Of a DNA stretch of 37,286 bases, positions 1 through 8,757 are shown piece after piece (the stretch's first letter is position 1; each line of letters begins with the position of its first letter). A model generated the notes under the pieces. That model did no database searches. It had not been told where the DNA came from and was given only the letters and a program-made list of their open reading frames with translations. Source of the DNA: Mastigamoeba balamuthi (Eukaryota > Evosea > Mastigamoebida > Mastigamoebidae). The DNA lies in NCBI GenBank assembly GCA_902651635.1, contig CACRSC010000005.1, positions 706,600 through 743,885 on the forward strand, in the 5' to 3' direction. A program made the position numbers and the translations under genes.

Positions 1-103
1 CTGCCGGGGCTGCCGCCGAGGGGGCAGTGGCGGGGGGCGCTGGCTCCGGAGGCTGCGGGTCCTGCGGGGGCTGGGGTGCCGGGGGCTGCTGCTGCTGCTG
101 CAT
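1..103 (-). CDS. N-terminus of a Gln/Pro-rich protein (partial, runs off the left edge)
   Basis: The minus strand opens with an ATG at 103 followed by five CAG codons, then a Pro/Gln/Ala-rich reading frame (PPAPQPPQ-type composition) with no stop before the window edge. Only about 34 residues are visible, so no function can be given. The start is supported by the ATG sitting at the head of a Gln run, as the Gln runs in the helicase and PX genes of this window are also coding. It is divergent from the macrodomain gene at 403. The roughly 300 bp between them should hold both promoters, but I see no clear motif there. It could instead be a chance open frame in GC-rich DNA. Confidence 0.45.
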   Translation of the reverse strand, partial: MQQQQQPPAPQPPQDPQPPEPAPPATAPSAAAPA

Positions 104-402
104 TGTGGCGAGTGGGGGGTGTGAGAGTGCTGGTTCGATGCTCAACGGTCGCGAGTGCGGTCTCTACGGGTGCCTGAAATATCGTGGCAATCTTGTCCAC
201 CCTGATTTTTCTCCTAGAGATCCGCTGGAACACACCTCACGATGCCGCGCTGTGCCTCTTGCTCCTTGTGCGGCAGTTGATTCGTGCAAGATCCCTGCCC
301 TGACGGGCTCCAAGTCCCGAGGGGCAATGGCTCCTGTCGAATAAGTGGCCAGGAGGAGGAATCCAGGGCATTGTCTTGCAATTGTTCTCTGGGGGCGGTA
401 CG

Positions 403-1170
403 ATGCGCGGCACCCGCAAGCGGCCCCTCGACTCCGACAGCTCCCCGCCGTCCCCCCGCCGCCCTCGCCCAGCGCCCCGCGAGGAGGAGCCCCCCGGCAC
501 CAGCTGGCTCGACGCGGGCATCGTGCCCTGCCCTCTGCTGCCCCCGGACATCGACGGCGGCTCCGCGTCGCCCTCGCTGTGGCCGCCCATGCTCCCCTAC
601 ATGCACCCGCTGCCCCTGCCCCCGCTGGGCACCCGCTGCCCCCTGGTTCCGGGCGTCGCCGAGCGCCAGGGCGACCTGCTGGCCTCGGGGGCCGACGTGG
701 TCGTGCACTGCGCCAACTGCCAGTGCCGCATGGGCTGGGGCGTCGCACGCTCCATCGCCAGCGCCTGGCCGGCGGCCCTGGCAGCCGACAGGCGCACCCC
801 TGCGGGCGACGAGCGCAAGCTGGGCCACTACAGCGCGGCGCTGGCGGGTCCTGGGGGCCCGCTGGTCGTGAACCTCTACGGCCAGGTGGGCTACGGCAGG
901 CGCCAGCTGCGCAGGCACGTCTCGTACAGCGCCCTGCGCTGCGGGCTCCTGCGCCTGGCCAGCGCCCTGCGCAGGCAGCTCGGGGCCGAGGGCGTCCGGG
1001 GCCTGCGCGTGGCCACGTACTGGCTGGGTTGCGACAGCGCAGGGGGAGACCCCGCCGTGGTGCGCGGGATCCTCAAGGAGGCCTTGGCCGGCATGCACGT
1101 GACCGTCTGGACCCTCGACAGGCAGCACCGCAACCGCCTGGGCGCCACGGAGCCGCCCAGGCCCCGCTGA
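403..1170 (+). CDS. Macrodomain protein (Poa1/TARG1-like ADP-ribose hydrolase or ADP-ribose 1''-phosphatase type)
   Basis: Uninterrupted 255-residue frame. The first 85 residues are Pro/Arg-rich and low in complexity, with basic clusters (RKRP, PRRPRP) that could act as a nuclear signal. Residues about 88-238 form a macrodomain: GDLL at 90-93, the HCANCQCRMGWGVA loop at 102-115 (family pattern: HCxNCxxxMGxGIA), NLYGQVGYGRR at 157-167, and YWLGCDSAGGD at 206-216, matching the GCGxAGGDW loop of phage, Poa1 and TARG1-type macrodomains. Such proteins bind ADP-ribose and remove it from protein, or hydrolyse ADP-ribose 1''-phosphate. The ATG at 403 is used because the only in-frame upstream start is a TTG. 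The gene lies upstream of, and co-directional with, an ADP-ribosyltransferase (1697), which favours a role in reversing ADP-ribosylation. Activity is inferred. Confidence 0.85.
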   Translation: MRGTRKRPLDSDSSPPSPRRPRPAPREEEPPGTSWLDAGIVPCPLLPPDIDGGSASPSLWPPMLPYMHPLPLPPLGTRCPLVPGVAERQGDLLASGADVVVHCANCQCRMGWGVARSIASAWPAALAADRRTPAGDERKLGHYSAALAGPGGPLVVNLYGQVGYGRRQLRRHVSYSALRCGLLRLASALRRQLGAEGVRGLRVATYWLGCDSAGGDPAVVRGILKEALAGMHVTVWTLDRQHRNRLGATEPPRPR

Positions 1171-1314
1171 GACAACGCAACTTGGACTGCGGCAGACGGC
1201 GTTGGTCGCAGGAAGTAGCCTGGTCCCACACCAACAATGATGGCCTCGAGTGCAGAACATGACCTCCTGCACCTGCAGCCTCCTCCGAGGCTCGGGCTGG
1301 CCTCCCGCGAGGCC

Positions 1315-1640
1315 TCACTCGGCCTCTGCGTCGCCCTGTGCGTAGTGGTCGCCCAGACTGCGTAGCTCCTCCGCTGCTGCTCCCGCGACTCTGCGGGCAT
1401 GTCCCGCCTCTGTGACGCAGGGCCGTTGTCGCCACGTCCTCGAAGCAGTTGGCTCCTCGCGAGAGGACGCTGAAACCCAACCGGTCGCGGAAGAAATTGC
1501 CGATGCGGCCGTCAGAGGGCTCCTTGGTGGCGAACCGCTGTAGCCTGTCTGCTGGTCGCGTGGTCACCGTGTTGTACTCTGATACTGAGAACCAGAGGTA
1601 CTGGAAGTACGACAAAAACTGCTCCGAGATTCTCTTCCAC
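1315..1640 (-). CDS. Possible small two-exon gene fragment, unknown function
   Basis: A protein-like minus frame runs from about 1635 (WKRISEQFLSYFQYLWF) to FFRDRL. From there a GTTTCA...CACAG intron of about 70 nt would join it in phase to an acidic, helix-like tail (EELRSLGDHYAQGDAEAE) with a TGA at 1317-1315. Without the splice the frame enters GC-rich noise. There is no ATG after the in-frame stop near 1645, so the 5' end is missing, lies in another exon, or the gene is a relic. It is convergent with the macrodomain gene and head-to-head with the ADP-ribosyltransferase. No family is recognised. A chance open frame is a real alternative. Confidence 0.3.
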
Positions 1641-1696
1641 GTATAATATCATCTTATCATCTTTAAGTTAGTTGTCAACGCGGACGTGCGGACCAC

Positions 1697-2659
1697 ATGC
1701 CGGTGCCCCTTCGCGCAGCCTGTCCCCCTGTCGCCCTGTCTCACGCTCCGTCTCAGAGGGTTGTGCTTGACGACGGGACGTTTGAGAATTCGGAGTTTAA
1801 CCGCCAGTACGACACCGGCAAAGCGGTGCCGTTTGGCGCTCTGTGGAGCAAGGTCTTCCCTCGAGGTCTGCAAGACGAGCTTCTGCGCAACAACTTCGAC
1901 CCTCGCTGTGTGGGGCCGGCACTGCTTCTGTACACGCTGGAGGTGCACCTCGTGTGCCTGAATGGCGTGGCTTTCTACCGGAAGCTCAACCAGGCGTGCG
2001 CCAGTTGCGGTGCCCGAGCAGCCACTCAGCAATCCAATTCCCGCAGTCTGTGCGAGGACAGTGTCCCGAATTGGGTCATGTTCTACATCATCCACCTCGC
2101 GAGGCACATCAACACCAAGGGTAATATTGTACAGCAGGTCCTCTGGCGCGGGACTAGGGCGACAGAGGCCGAGCTGGTATGTCTTAAGATGTCATTTTTT
2201 CTATCAAACGACCTTAGCCCCCTAAAGGATTTTTTCCGGGAAAACCGTGGGAGGAGCATTCGCTTTCCTGGGTTCACATCCGCGAGCTCGGAGAAGGAGG
2301 TGGCAGTGGTAAGCAGTACCTTTGCTCTCGTTGTTTCCTCAATCATTGGCAGAGCTTTGCACGCCGTCAAGGGCCTGGCCAGTATGAGGTCCTTTTCGCG
2401 ATCAATACAACGGGAGTGATACACGTGATGGCCCTTCCTTCGGAGAGCACTCAGTATCCAAATGAAAAGGAGTACCTTTTTGTCCCGTGGTCGCGCTTCA
2501 AGATCATGAATGTTTTTCAGGTACTGGCCTGTGTCATCTGTATCTGTCGCCATCTCACGTCTCGCTTCCCAGGAGGGAGAGTTTGTGGTCGTTGTGCTTA
2601 GCGCTATGGATAACAAAGACAGCCCCCAGCCAAGTAGCGGTCGCTGCTCTGTTCTGTAG
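1697..2659 (+). CDS. R-S-E class ADP-ribosyltransferase, three exons
   Basis: Exons 1697-2308, 2353-2520 and 2573-2659; introns of 44 nt (gtaagc...ggcag) and 52 nt (gtactg...cccag), both phase 0. The spliced product is about 288 residues. The hallmarks of arginine-type mono-ADP-ribosyltransferases appear in order: GPALLLYTLE and FYRKLNQA (residues about 73-100), the first catalytic Arg in VLWRGTR (Arg 151), FPGFTSAS in place of the S-T-S motif (190-197), and NEKEYLFVPWSRF, whose ExE (242-244) would hold the catalytic Glu. The last two motifs join only after the first intron is removed, which supports the splice model. There is no signal peptide or membrane segment, so action inside the cell is likely. 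These enzymes transfer ADP-ribose from NAD+ to protein side chains. The macrodomain gene upstream is a plausible counter-enzyme. Confidence 0.8.
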
Positions 2660-3840
2660 CCAGCTGATCAACTGAGGCATTCCGCACAGAGGCATTCCGC
2701 ACACAGGTGTCTCTACCTGGGAATGTGATAGGAGCTGCTCTCTCTCTCTCTTCGCACCAACCCTCCTCGGCTACACACCCCTGCCCACCACAAAACAATG
2801 GATTGTCTCTGAATCTCAGCAGAAAAAGAGAGCCTAAAATCAAGTGCTCACCATCAATTTTAAGCCAGCAAGCAGCTCTCTATGTCGGCAATGCCACACA
2901 GAGATCCACCTTCATGCACACTGCCAAGCACCCACCCCTGACGAGGTCTCCGACTACGAGCCCTCTGGTGACGGTGAGTCCGACACCTACTATGTGCCTG
3001 GCGCAGCATCAGCCTGGCAGCAACTAGCGACTACGATGGCAGTGACATCGATGACAATGACGCAGAGGGCCCAGCGGCACCCACGCAGGCCCCACGCAAA
3101 GAGCAGCAGGGCAGCAGCACCCGAGCCCCACCTGCTGCTGCTGCAGGAGCAGTCAATCGCTCCTGCTGCTACTGCCTCTGTTGCCTCTCATACCTCTGCA
3201 GCAGCATGCGAGACGTTGTAGGTGCAGGAGGCCCACAGGGGCGGCAGAAGGAGTGGAGAGGGCAGAAGGGCTTTTCAAGGAGCAGCTCATCGGCATCGCC
3301 TGAACATGTGCAGCCCCGATTGTAATTGACCCTTCAGACAGAGGAATGGCCATTGCTCGGGCTGTTGAGATGGCCACAAGATGCTGCCACCCACTTGGCG
3401 CAGCTGCATCCACGGCAAGGGCACAGAACTGTCTAACAGCAAACCTACAGGACTACATACGCCTTCTCAGGACAGCGGCATTCACAGCCAAATGGGACAT
3501 GAGCCAATCGCTGGCACACACACGCTGTCCCAACCCTCTTATATCGACCAATCTTTAGGAGAAATGGTACTGTGCAGTGCGCAGCTTAAGGAACCAAGAG
3601 CGGCCCAGTGCTGGCACTCAGGGGGACGCGCAGTTGTATCACACGTTGGGCTGTGACGGCAGGAGAAGGGAGGGACAGGGACTGTGGCGCCTGGCGGGAG
3701 ATTTCAGGGCCGACGATACTACAAGGCCCAATCAGCCCTGACAAGGGTTGCCTCTGCTCTGTGCAGGCACGCTGCCCAACTCTCGTGGCGGGCGAGAGGA
3801 CGAGTGCAGCAGTTGCAATTAAACCCCAAAATTCTCCTCT
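2660..3840. other. Intergenic, with a decayed acidic coding relic
   Basis: No intact gene. Around 2940-3110 two plus frames carry acidic, Ser/Asp-rich stretches (DEVSDYEPSGDGESDTYY, then SDYDGSDIDDNDAEG in another frame) followed by Ala/Gln-rich sequence. This resembles the acidic N-terminal part of many nuclear or transposase proteins broken by a frameshift, but no domain is recognised. The rest shows no conserved frame. Confidence 0.35.
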
Positions 3841-3844
3841 CACC

Positions 3845-4300
3845 AAGCCAGGGGGCTCTGGCATTCTCATGGAAAACAGGCAAACTCGACTCCCACGCCG
3901 GGAAGGGAACGGAGCCCCATCGACATCCTTTTTTTCATACTATCACTATCGGAAGCAGAATGGATTTGAGAAAAGGGCAAGAGAACCCTCGTCTTGAAAA
4001 GGATAGTTCTCCTCTCACAGCCTCCTCGGCCTTACTGCACACAGCCATCCTGCCGCAGCATCTTCATGTCCACTCGGTGCCATGCGCAGGACTGCTGAGC
4101 CACGCACCGCATCGTGGACCGACGGCATCAAGCACTGGAGGCCCAGGGTGCCACAGCTGTCGCGGACACGACCAACGTGGACGAGGACTGATCCCTCTCA
4201 GAAGCAACAAGGCTGCTTCCAGTGTCCTGGCGATCTTGCAGGGCCAGCAGCTGTGTGGAGTACACGAACTGGAGCAGCTGAATCGCAGCTGGGAAGCCCC
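3845..4300 (+). repeat. Remnant copy of the family-X B-type locus (third copy)
   Basis: The stretch at about 3845-3920 (ggctctggcatt, then ggaaaacaggcaaactcgac) matches sequence upstream of the pseudogene at 12769 (12410-12475) and of the gene at 26283 (reverse strand, about 27640-27715). About 4108-4290 matches the last exon of those genes. Most of the gene between is gone, so this is a deletion derivative of the same duplicated unit. The GPI gene 330 bp downstream keeps the cassette order. Confidence 0.6.
4108..4290 (+). pseudogene. Family X relic (C-terminal exon only)
   Basis: The sequence matches the 3' exon of the minus-strand gene at 26283-27346: first the 'ggaccgac' core of the ITWTDCSE motif followed by 'cagctgtcgcggacacgacc', then the terminal leucine-rich helix, readable as LAILQGQQLCGVHELEQL. 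Exons 1-3 are missing and the two matched pieces are not in one frame, so it cannot be functional. It belongs to the B subgroup, being closest to the 26.3 kb gene. Confidence 0.6.
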
Positions 4301-4474
4301 TGCCTCCGGGTATTCAAATCTCAGGGGCGCATTTCTCCAACACCGTTGCAGGCACTTCGCAATTCCTGCTACTGCTCGTCATTCGGGTGTGTCGGACACG
4401 CCTACACGCGTGTGTTGCTCGGATCCACGGCCACCACATGAAACTGACTGAATCCAACAGATATGATCATCTTA

Positions 4475-4618
4475 GGAAGTTTTTCCGCTTCCGCACCCCC
4501 GCACCTCCCGGTAGGGCAAGCCGCAACGCCGCACAACAGCGTGTCGTGCGTCAGGGAAAACCGGATCGGAGAGAAGCATCAGTAGACAGAGACAAGGTTT
4601 ATTGCGCGAGCAAAAGAG
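4475..4618 (+). promoter_or_regulatory. Conserved upstream region of the GPI-protein genes
   Basis: The stretch from 'ttccgcttccgcacccccgc' to 'caaggtttattgcg' directly before the ATG is kept in front of the GPI genes at 4619 and 8366. A weaker version (about 25977-26125, minus strand) lies before the decayed copy at 25976. It is a candidate promoter plus 5'UTR. No single box can be assigned, and recent duplication alone could explain the match between the first two copies. Confidence 0.4.
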
Positions 4619-5005
4619 ATGAGGAGTGTGATAGTCGCTGCTGCTGTCCTGTGCGCCTGCGCGGTGGTGTCTGCGCACTTGGAGTGCACGTGCTACTGCT
4701 GCAGGCCCGACGACGACGACGAGCCCTGCCCCGGCCCCGCGCACGCAGTGGGGTCCTTCACTGCAGAGCAGGAAAGCGCGTGCAGCGTCCAAGCGTGTGC
4801 TGCGCGGTGGCCCTCCAAGACACGCGGGTGCTCCTCGGTCGTCGCCGAGACAGTCACGGAGACCAGCGTGCACAGCTCTGCCGGCACGACGAGCAGCACG
4901 ACGACCACAACCACCTCGAGCTACGTGGAGCACAACGAGTCGTCTGCTGTTGCATGTTCTGCGGGTGCTGCTGTGGCTCTGCTGCTGCTGGTCCCCCGGC
5001 TCTGA
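4619..5005 (+). CDS. Small Cys-rich GPI-anchored surface protein, copy A
   Basis: Single-exon frame of 128 residues. Residues 1-19 form a signal peptide (VIVAAAVLCACAVVSA, cleavage after Ala 19). The mature part begins HLECTCYCCRPDDDDEPCPGP and has eight Cys up to residue 71 (23, 25, 27, 28, 37, 55, 60, 71), suggesting four disulfides around an acidic DDDD patch. A Ser/Thr-rich stalk (about 78-105, with a Thr run) that looks O-glycosylated follows, then a hydrophobic tail (AGAAVALLLLVPRL) with no cytoplasmic residues, as in GPI-anchor signals. Copy B (8366) differs at only three residues (14, 76, 88). The domain is not one I recognise. It sits 330 bp after a family-X relic, in the cassette order seen elsewhere in the window. 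Confidence 0.8.
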   Translation: MRSVIVAAAVLCACAVVSAHLECTCYCCRPDDDDEPCPGPAHAVGSFTAEQESACSVQACAARWPSKTRGCSSVVAETVTETSVHSSAGTTSSTTTTTTSSYVEHNESSAVACSAGAAVALLLLVPRL

Positions 5006-5010
5006 GGCCT

Positions 5011-5011
5011 G
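5011..5011. other. Ambiguous base (N)
   Basis: The only N in the window. It lies where copy 1 of the 640-bp direct repeat ends and where base composition changes from GC-rich to AT-rich. It may be a low-quality consensus call or a contig join. Confidence 0.9.
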
Positions 5012-6452
5012 NCATGTGTGTTGTGTGGCCTGGGGGGGTGTGTTCAGGGGCGGTTCTGGGAGGACTGGATTCAGAACTGCGTCCTGTTTTTGGTTTCTAA
5101 CTTTGTCTGCATACTTGCTGAACATGCTGATATTAGGGTATCACATATAGCTGTTGCTACAGCTGCAAAGTACATTGAAGTGAATACAAAAATAGCAAGG
5201 CATTAGTGGGATACTGGCTCCTGTGACTGACCAGGCCCATATGGAGGAAGGAGAGTTATCAGAGTCAGAACAAAAAGAAATGACAAAAGATACAGAAATT
5301 TGTTTTGCATAAATCACGTCAAATACCAGTCATACTCAAAGATCAGGGTATCCAGGTATCACTCATAACAGTTCAGCTTAGAACAAAAGAAGTAGACCAA
5401 GGTAATGTTCAGTCATTGTTTAAATCATTTCTCATCATGAAGCATGGGAAAAGACAATTGCAGTGTTTTAAGAAGAACCAGATAAGGAATTGAAATAGTG
5501 TTTGGTGAATAGTCAAGGCAACATTTTGCATTGATAGACGACCACAAAAGGTCTGGCAATGCAAAGAAGCCCGGTCTGTGCAAAGGACTTTGAAATTTGC
5601 AGGCAAGCTGAATGTGGGGCTGGTGGTTTTCACTTCAAATTTGGGCACTTCCAAATTTTCACAGAAAAAACTCACTGAAGTTAGAATGTGCCATATTTAC
5701 ATACACTACTACTTCCTTTATCCAGAATGTTCTTTTGGAATGAGATTCAGATTGGTCTTTGCAGAAGGACAATTTCTTGTAGTAATGGTATCAGATTTAT
5801 GGTGAAGAGAGATAATACTGTTTTCTGCATCTCACGGCCAGCATGCAGTCCTGATCAAAAGCAATTTATGATGTTTCAGAACTCCTATAGGCTTAAATAT
5901 CGAGGTACACACCTTTTGCTCTTAGTAGAAGAGGCTTGGGGTGAAGTATAGGTATGTGGAGTGTCCATTTTGGTTACAAACACAACACGGAATGCCCTTG
6001 TAGGACGGCTTGCACATGTTGTGACGGGCGATGCCCGCAAGGAAAGAAAAGGCTTGGTTCGGTTTCGATGTCTTGGGGGTGTGTCTGAGGTATAAAGATA
6101 GCTGCCAGACAGAGGTAGATTTTCAGGACAGACAGAGGTAGATTATTTTGGACAAAAAGTCAGATTGATTGTGCTAGTTCTTGTACAAATGATGTGATAT
6201 GTGTGTGAAGTTCTTTGTAGTCACCTGAGATGTCAGTGTACTCCCAGTTGAAGTCGTTTGTGGCTGCAAATGCTGCCACAATTGTGACTCGTATAAGCCA
6301 GATCAGTCACACGAGAGAGTATGACTCAACCTTCCAGGGGAATGAGATGTAGCTGAGCAACAGGTCTAGGCGATCAATGAGGTTGAAGACAAGCTTGTAG
6401 AGAGCAACCTGAGGTGGTCTCCCTGAAACCCAGTCATAAGCCAGGCTCGAAG
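5012..6452. other. AT-rich intergenic segment
   Basis: Markedly more AT-rich than the flanks. The short open frames here show no conserved motif. It lies on the 3' side of the transposase relic that follows and is probably part of the same inserted segment. I could not identify terminal inverted repeats or a TTAA duplication by eye. Confidence 0.4.
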
Positions 6453-7725
6453 TCATCCAGCGAAGGCCCGTGCACTTTCCCCTTCATGATCGAGAATCCA
6501 CCTGATCATATTGTCCTTCTTCCCAGAAGCAGATGTGCCCAGCTTCTTCTGCAGGTGCTCTTTGAGTTGAGAACAGGTCCACGTTTCCAGTTCTTCATAG
6601 CAACGAGAACGGGATTTGTCCTCTAAGTCTGAGGGAACAGTCAGAAAGGCACACAAGAAGACGAACCTGAGACAGAGTCTGATGAAAAAGAAGCCTCGTC
6701 ATCACTGCTAGGGTGCTCTGAAGCCTTGTGCTTGTTTGTAGCCTTGGGGGCCTCAAGGCCCCTGGTATCACTGTTGACGATGCGAGCGACAAGGTCCTTC
6801 TTGCCACCACTCTGACTGATCCCACACTGCTGTGCCAAGTGGCAAAGGTCTTCGGCTGAGAGCTCAAGCAGCTTCTCATCTGCAGCTTTTGAGAGAACAT
6901 GCTCTTGGTGAGGGGCCTCTGCAACGGGCTTCACTGGGGCAAAGAAGGTGGTCATGTTGAACACCATCTTAACATCCTCGAAGCAGCCTGAAGAACAGCA
7001 CCCCGCTGTATGATTCGACTCTCACTCAGAGCGAGTTGATGTCCAACAAGCTCTTTGTATTCTGAGTCTGGCCCCAAGGTGATGAACAGAATTGCTGGGT
7101 AGTGGCACTGTAGACTGGCAATGCTTCTGAAGGCAGCATTGATGATGAGACAGACCAGAGTTGGAAGAGTTTTGCGCTCTTGGTAGTTTCTGATTGTGTT
7201 GCAGACCAGTTCCAGGATATCGTGAGGTGAAGGCCGCTTGTTTGCAGTGTTCATCACGGGAATGATGAAAAGCGGAACTGGTTTGCCACTGAGACTGACC
7301 CCACAGACGACATAGACAAGCCCCCCTTCAGGAGTCGGCTTTCAGGACATGACAATCTTACCAATGAGCTCGCCAGTGAATCCCACTATGCTTTCATCAA
7401 GACACAGCCAGAGTAGGCCCTGTAGGTTCCAGAACTGCACAAAGCTCGCACTGAAGAGCTCTTCAATGCAGAACGGGTTCATCTCTCCGAGTCGCGAGAC
7501 AAACTGCTTCCACACCTCCTCGCGGATAGGACGATCGCCAAGCCCTGGGCGCCCCTCGTGCAGCCGAAGGTACTCCGTGAATGAGTTCGCCATGTTGTTG
7601 CCCACGCCAATCATGTGAACGATCATGCGTACAATGTCACATATGCGATTCGGAGGAAGCTGTGGCTTCAGGCCCTGAGGCCCCCTTCGTGTGACCTCAG
7701 GGGAGGCTTGTGTATGAGGCTCCAA
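6453..7725 (-). pseudogene. Decayed piggyBac-like transposase with two C-terminal SAP motifs
   Basis: Read on the minus strand from 7725. A piggyBac/IS4-like catalytic block, WLCLDESIVGFTGELIGKIV, is followed by a TGA at 7344-7342 and then, in the same frame, KPTPEGGLVYVVCGVSLSG, as expected after the first catalytic Asp. The next block (LVCLIINAAFRSIASL) fits the second-Asp region but has Asn where Asp is expected. The frame then shifts near 7000 into CFEDVKMVFNMTTFFAPVKP. Two SAP-like helical motifs follow: LSAEDLCHLAQQCGISQSGG (about 6872-6772) and TCSQLKEHLQKKLGTSASGK (about 6584-6480), with another frame change between them. SAP motifs bind AT-rich DNA and are not standard in this transposase family. 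Stop, frameshifts and the Asp loss show it is dead. Confidence 0.6.
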
Positions 7726-8119
7726 ATGAAAAACAGAGTGAATAAGTCAAGGCGAGGGCGAGGCTCTGCGAAGTCATTTGCCTTCCGTGGTCGATTGTCT
7801 CGTGAGAATCTCCGCAGTATGAGTTGACTCATGACGAGGGTCCGTAGGATTTCTTGTCGACGACGCGGTTCCGATGCTCGGAAATCCTTCGTCAGAGATA
7901 TTAGCACGTGCTGACAGAATAACCCGACGTCAGAACCCGGACTTGAGGTCACACACCTGTTACACCCAAGGCACTGTAATGACTTCAACTTACCTGAGGT
8001 GGCCGCCCAGAAGATTATCGCCATCCTGCATCCGGCAGCCGAGACAGGAGGGGGATACTGTTCGTGTTCGGCCCATTGCACATTGTGAGGGAACTGTCTT
8101 CGTCTCGCGCAGGGGAACT
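7726..8119. other. Region upstream of the transposase relic
   Basis: A minus frame spans about 7668-8123 and might include decayed N-terminal transposase sequence (RRRQEILRTLVMSQLILRRF), but no motif supports it. Composition returns to GC-rich towards 8120, where the direct repeat begins. Confidence 0.3.
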
Positions 8120-8757
8120 TCAAAAAATACTGCTACTACTCGTCGATCGGGTGTGTCGCACACGCCGCGCTGTGCTGCTCGGATACCACGGTCACGAGTG
8201 AATCCGACAGATATGATCATCTTGGGAAGTATTTCCGCTTCCGCACCCCCGCACCTCCTGGCAGGGCAAGCCGCAACGCCGCACAATGCCTGTCATGCGT
8301 CAGGGAAAACCGGATCGGAGAGAAGCAGCAGCAGACAGAGGCAAGGTTTATTGCGAGAGCAAGAGATGAGGAGTGTGATAGTCGCTGCTGCTGTCCTGTG
8401 CGCCTCCGCGGTGGTGTCTGCGCACTTGGAGTGCACGTGCTACTGCTGCAGGCCCGACGACGACGACGAGCCCTGCCCCGGCCCCGCGCACGCAGTGGGG
8501 TCCTTCACTGCAGAGCAGGAAAGCGCGTGCAGCGTCCAAGCGTGTGCTGCACGGTGGCCCTCCAAGACACGCGGGTGCTCCTCGGTCGTCGCCCAGACGG
8601 TCACGGAGACCAGCGTGCACAGCTCTACCGGAACGACGAGCAGCACGACCACCACAACCACCTCGAGCTACGTGGAGCACAACGAGTCGTCTGCTGTTGC
8701 ATGTTCTGCGGGTGCTGCTGTGGCTCTGCTGTTGCTGGTCCCCCGGCTCTGAGGCCT
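8120..8757 (+). repeat. Direct repeat, copy 2 (GPI gene and its upstream region)
   Basis: Second copy of the 4365-5010 repeat, about 3.75 kb downstream in the same orientation. The two copies flank the AT-rich segment with the dead transposase. The arrangement could come from tandem duplication of a larger unit followed by insertion, or from unequal exchange. Confidence 0.8.
8366..8752 (+). CDS. Small Cys-rich GPI-anchored surface protein, copy B
   Basis: Single-exon 128-residue frame: signal peptide (1-19), eight-Cys mature domain opening HLECTCYCCRPDDDDEPCPGP, Thr/Ser stalk, hydrophobic C-terminal GPI signal ending LLLLVPRL. Relative to copy A it has Ser for Cys at 14, Gln for Glu at 76 and Thr for Ala at 88. 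All eight mature Cys are kept, and nucleotide changes are few. This suggests a functional, recently duplicated or homogenised pair. It is followed, in the same orientation, by an A-type family-X gene at 10580. The relatives at 13517 and 25603 are decayed. Confidence 0.8.
   Translation: MRSVIVAAAVLCASAVVSAHLECTCYCCRPDDDDEPCPGPAHAVGSFTAEQESACSVQACAARWPSKTRGCSSVVAQTVTETSVHSSTGTTSSTTTTTTSSYVEHNESSAVACSAGAAVALLLLVPRL

Larger units (their letters stand above)
4365..5010 (+). repeat. Direct repeat, copy 1 (GPI gene and its upstream region)
   Basis: About 640 bp that recurs at 8120-8757 in the same orientation. Similarity begins just before 'tgctactgctcgtc', covers about 250 bp of upstream sequence and the whole GPI-protein gene, and stops at 'ctctgaggcctg' a few bases after the stop codon. 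Coding parts are almost identical, upstream parts somewhat less so. In copy 1 the repeat ends exactly at the ambiguous base 5011. Confidence 0.8.

Noticed and set aside
214-1272. 352-codon minus-strand frame opposite the macrodomain gene
   Set aside because: Shadow of the GC-rich macrodomain coding strand; no motif.
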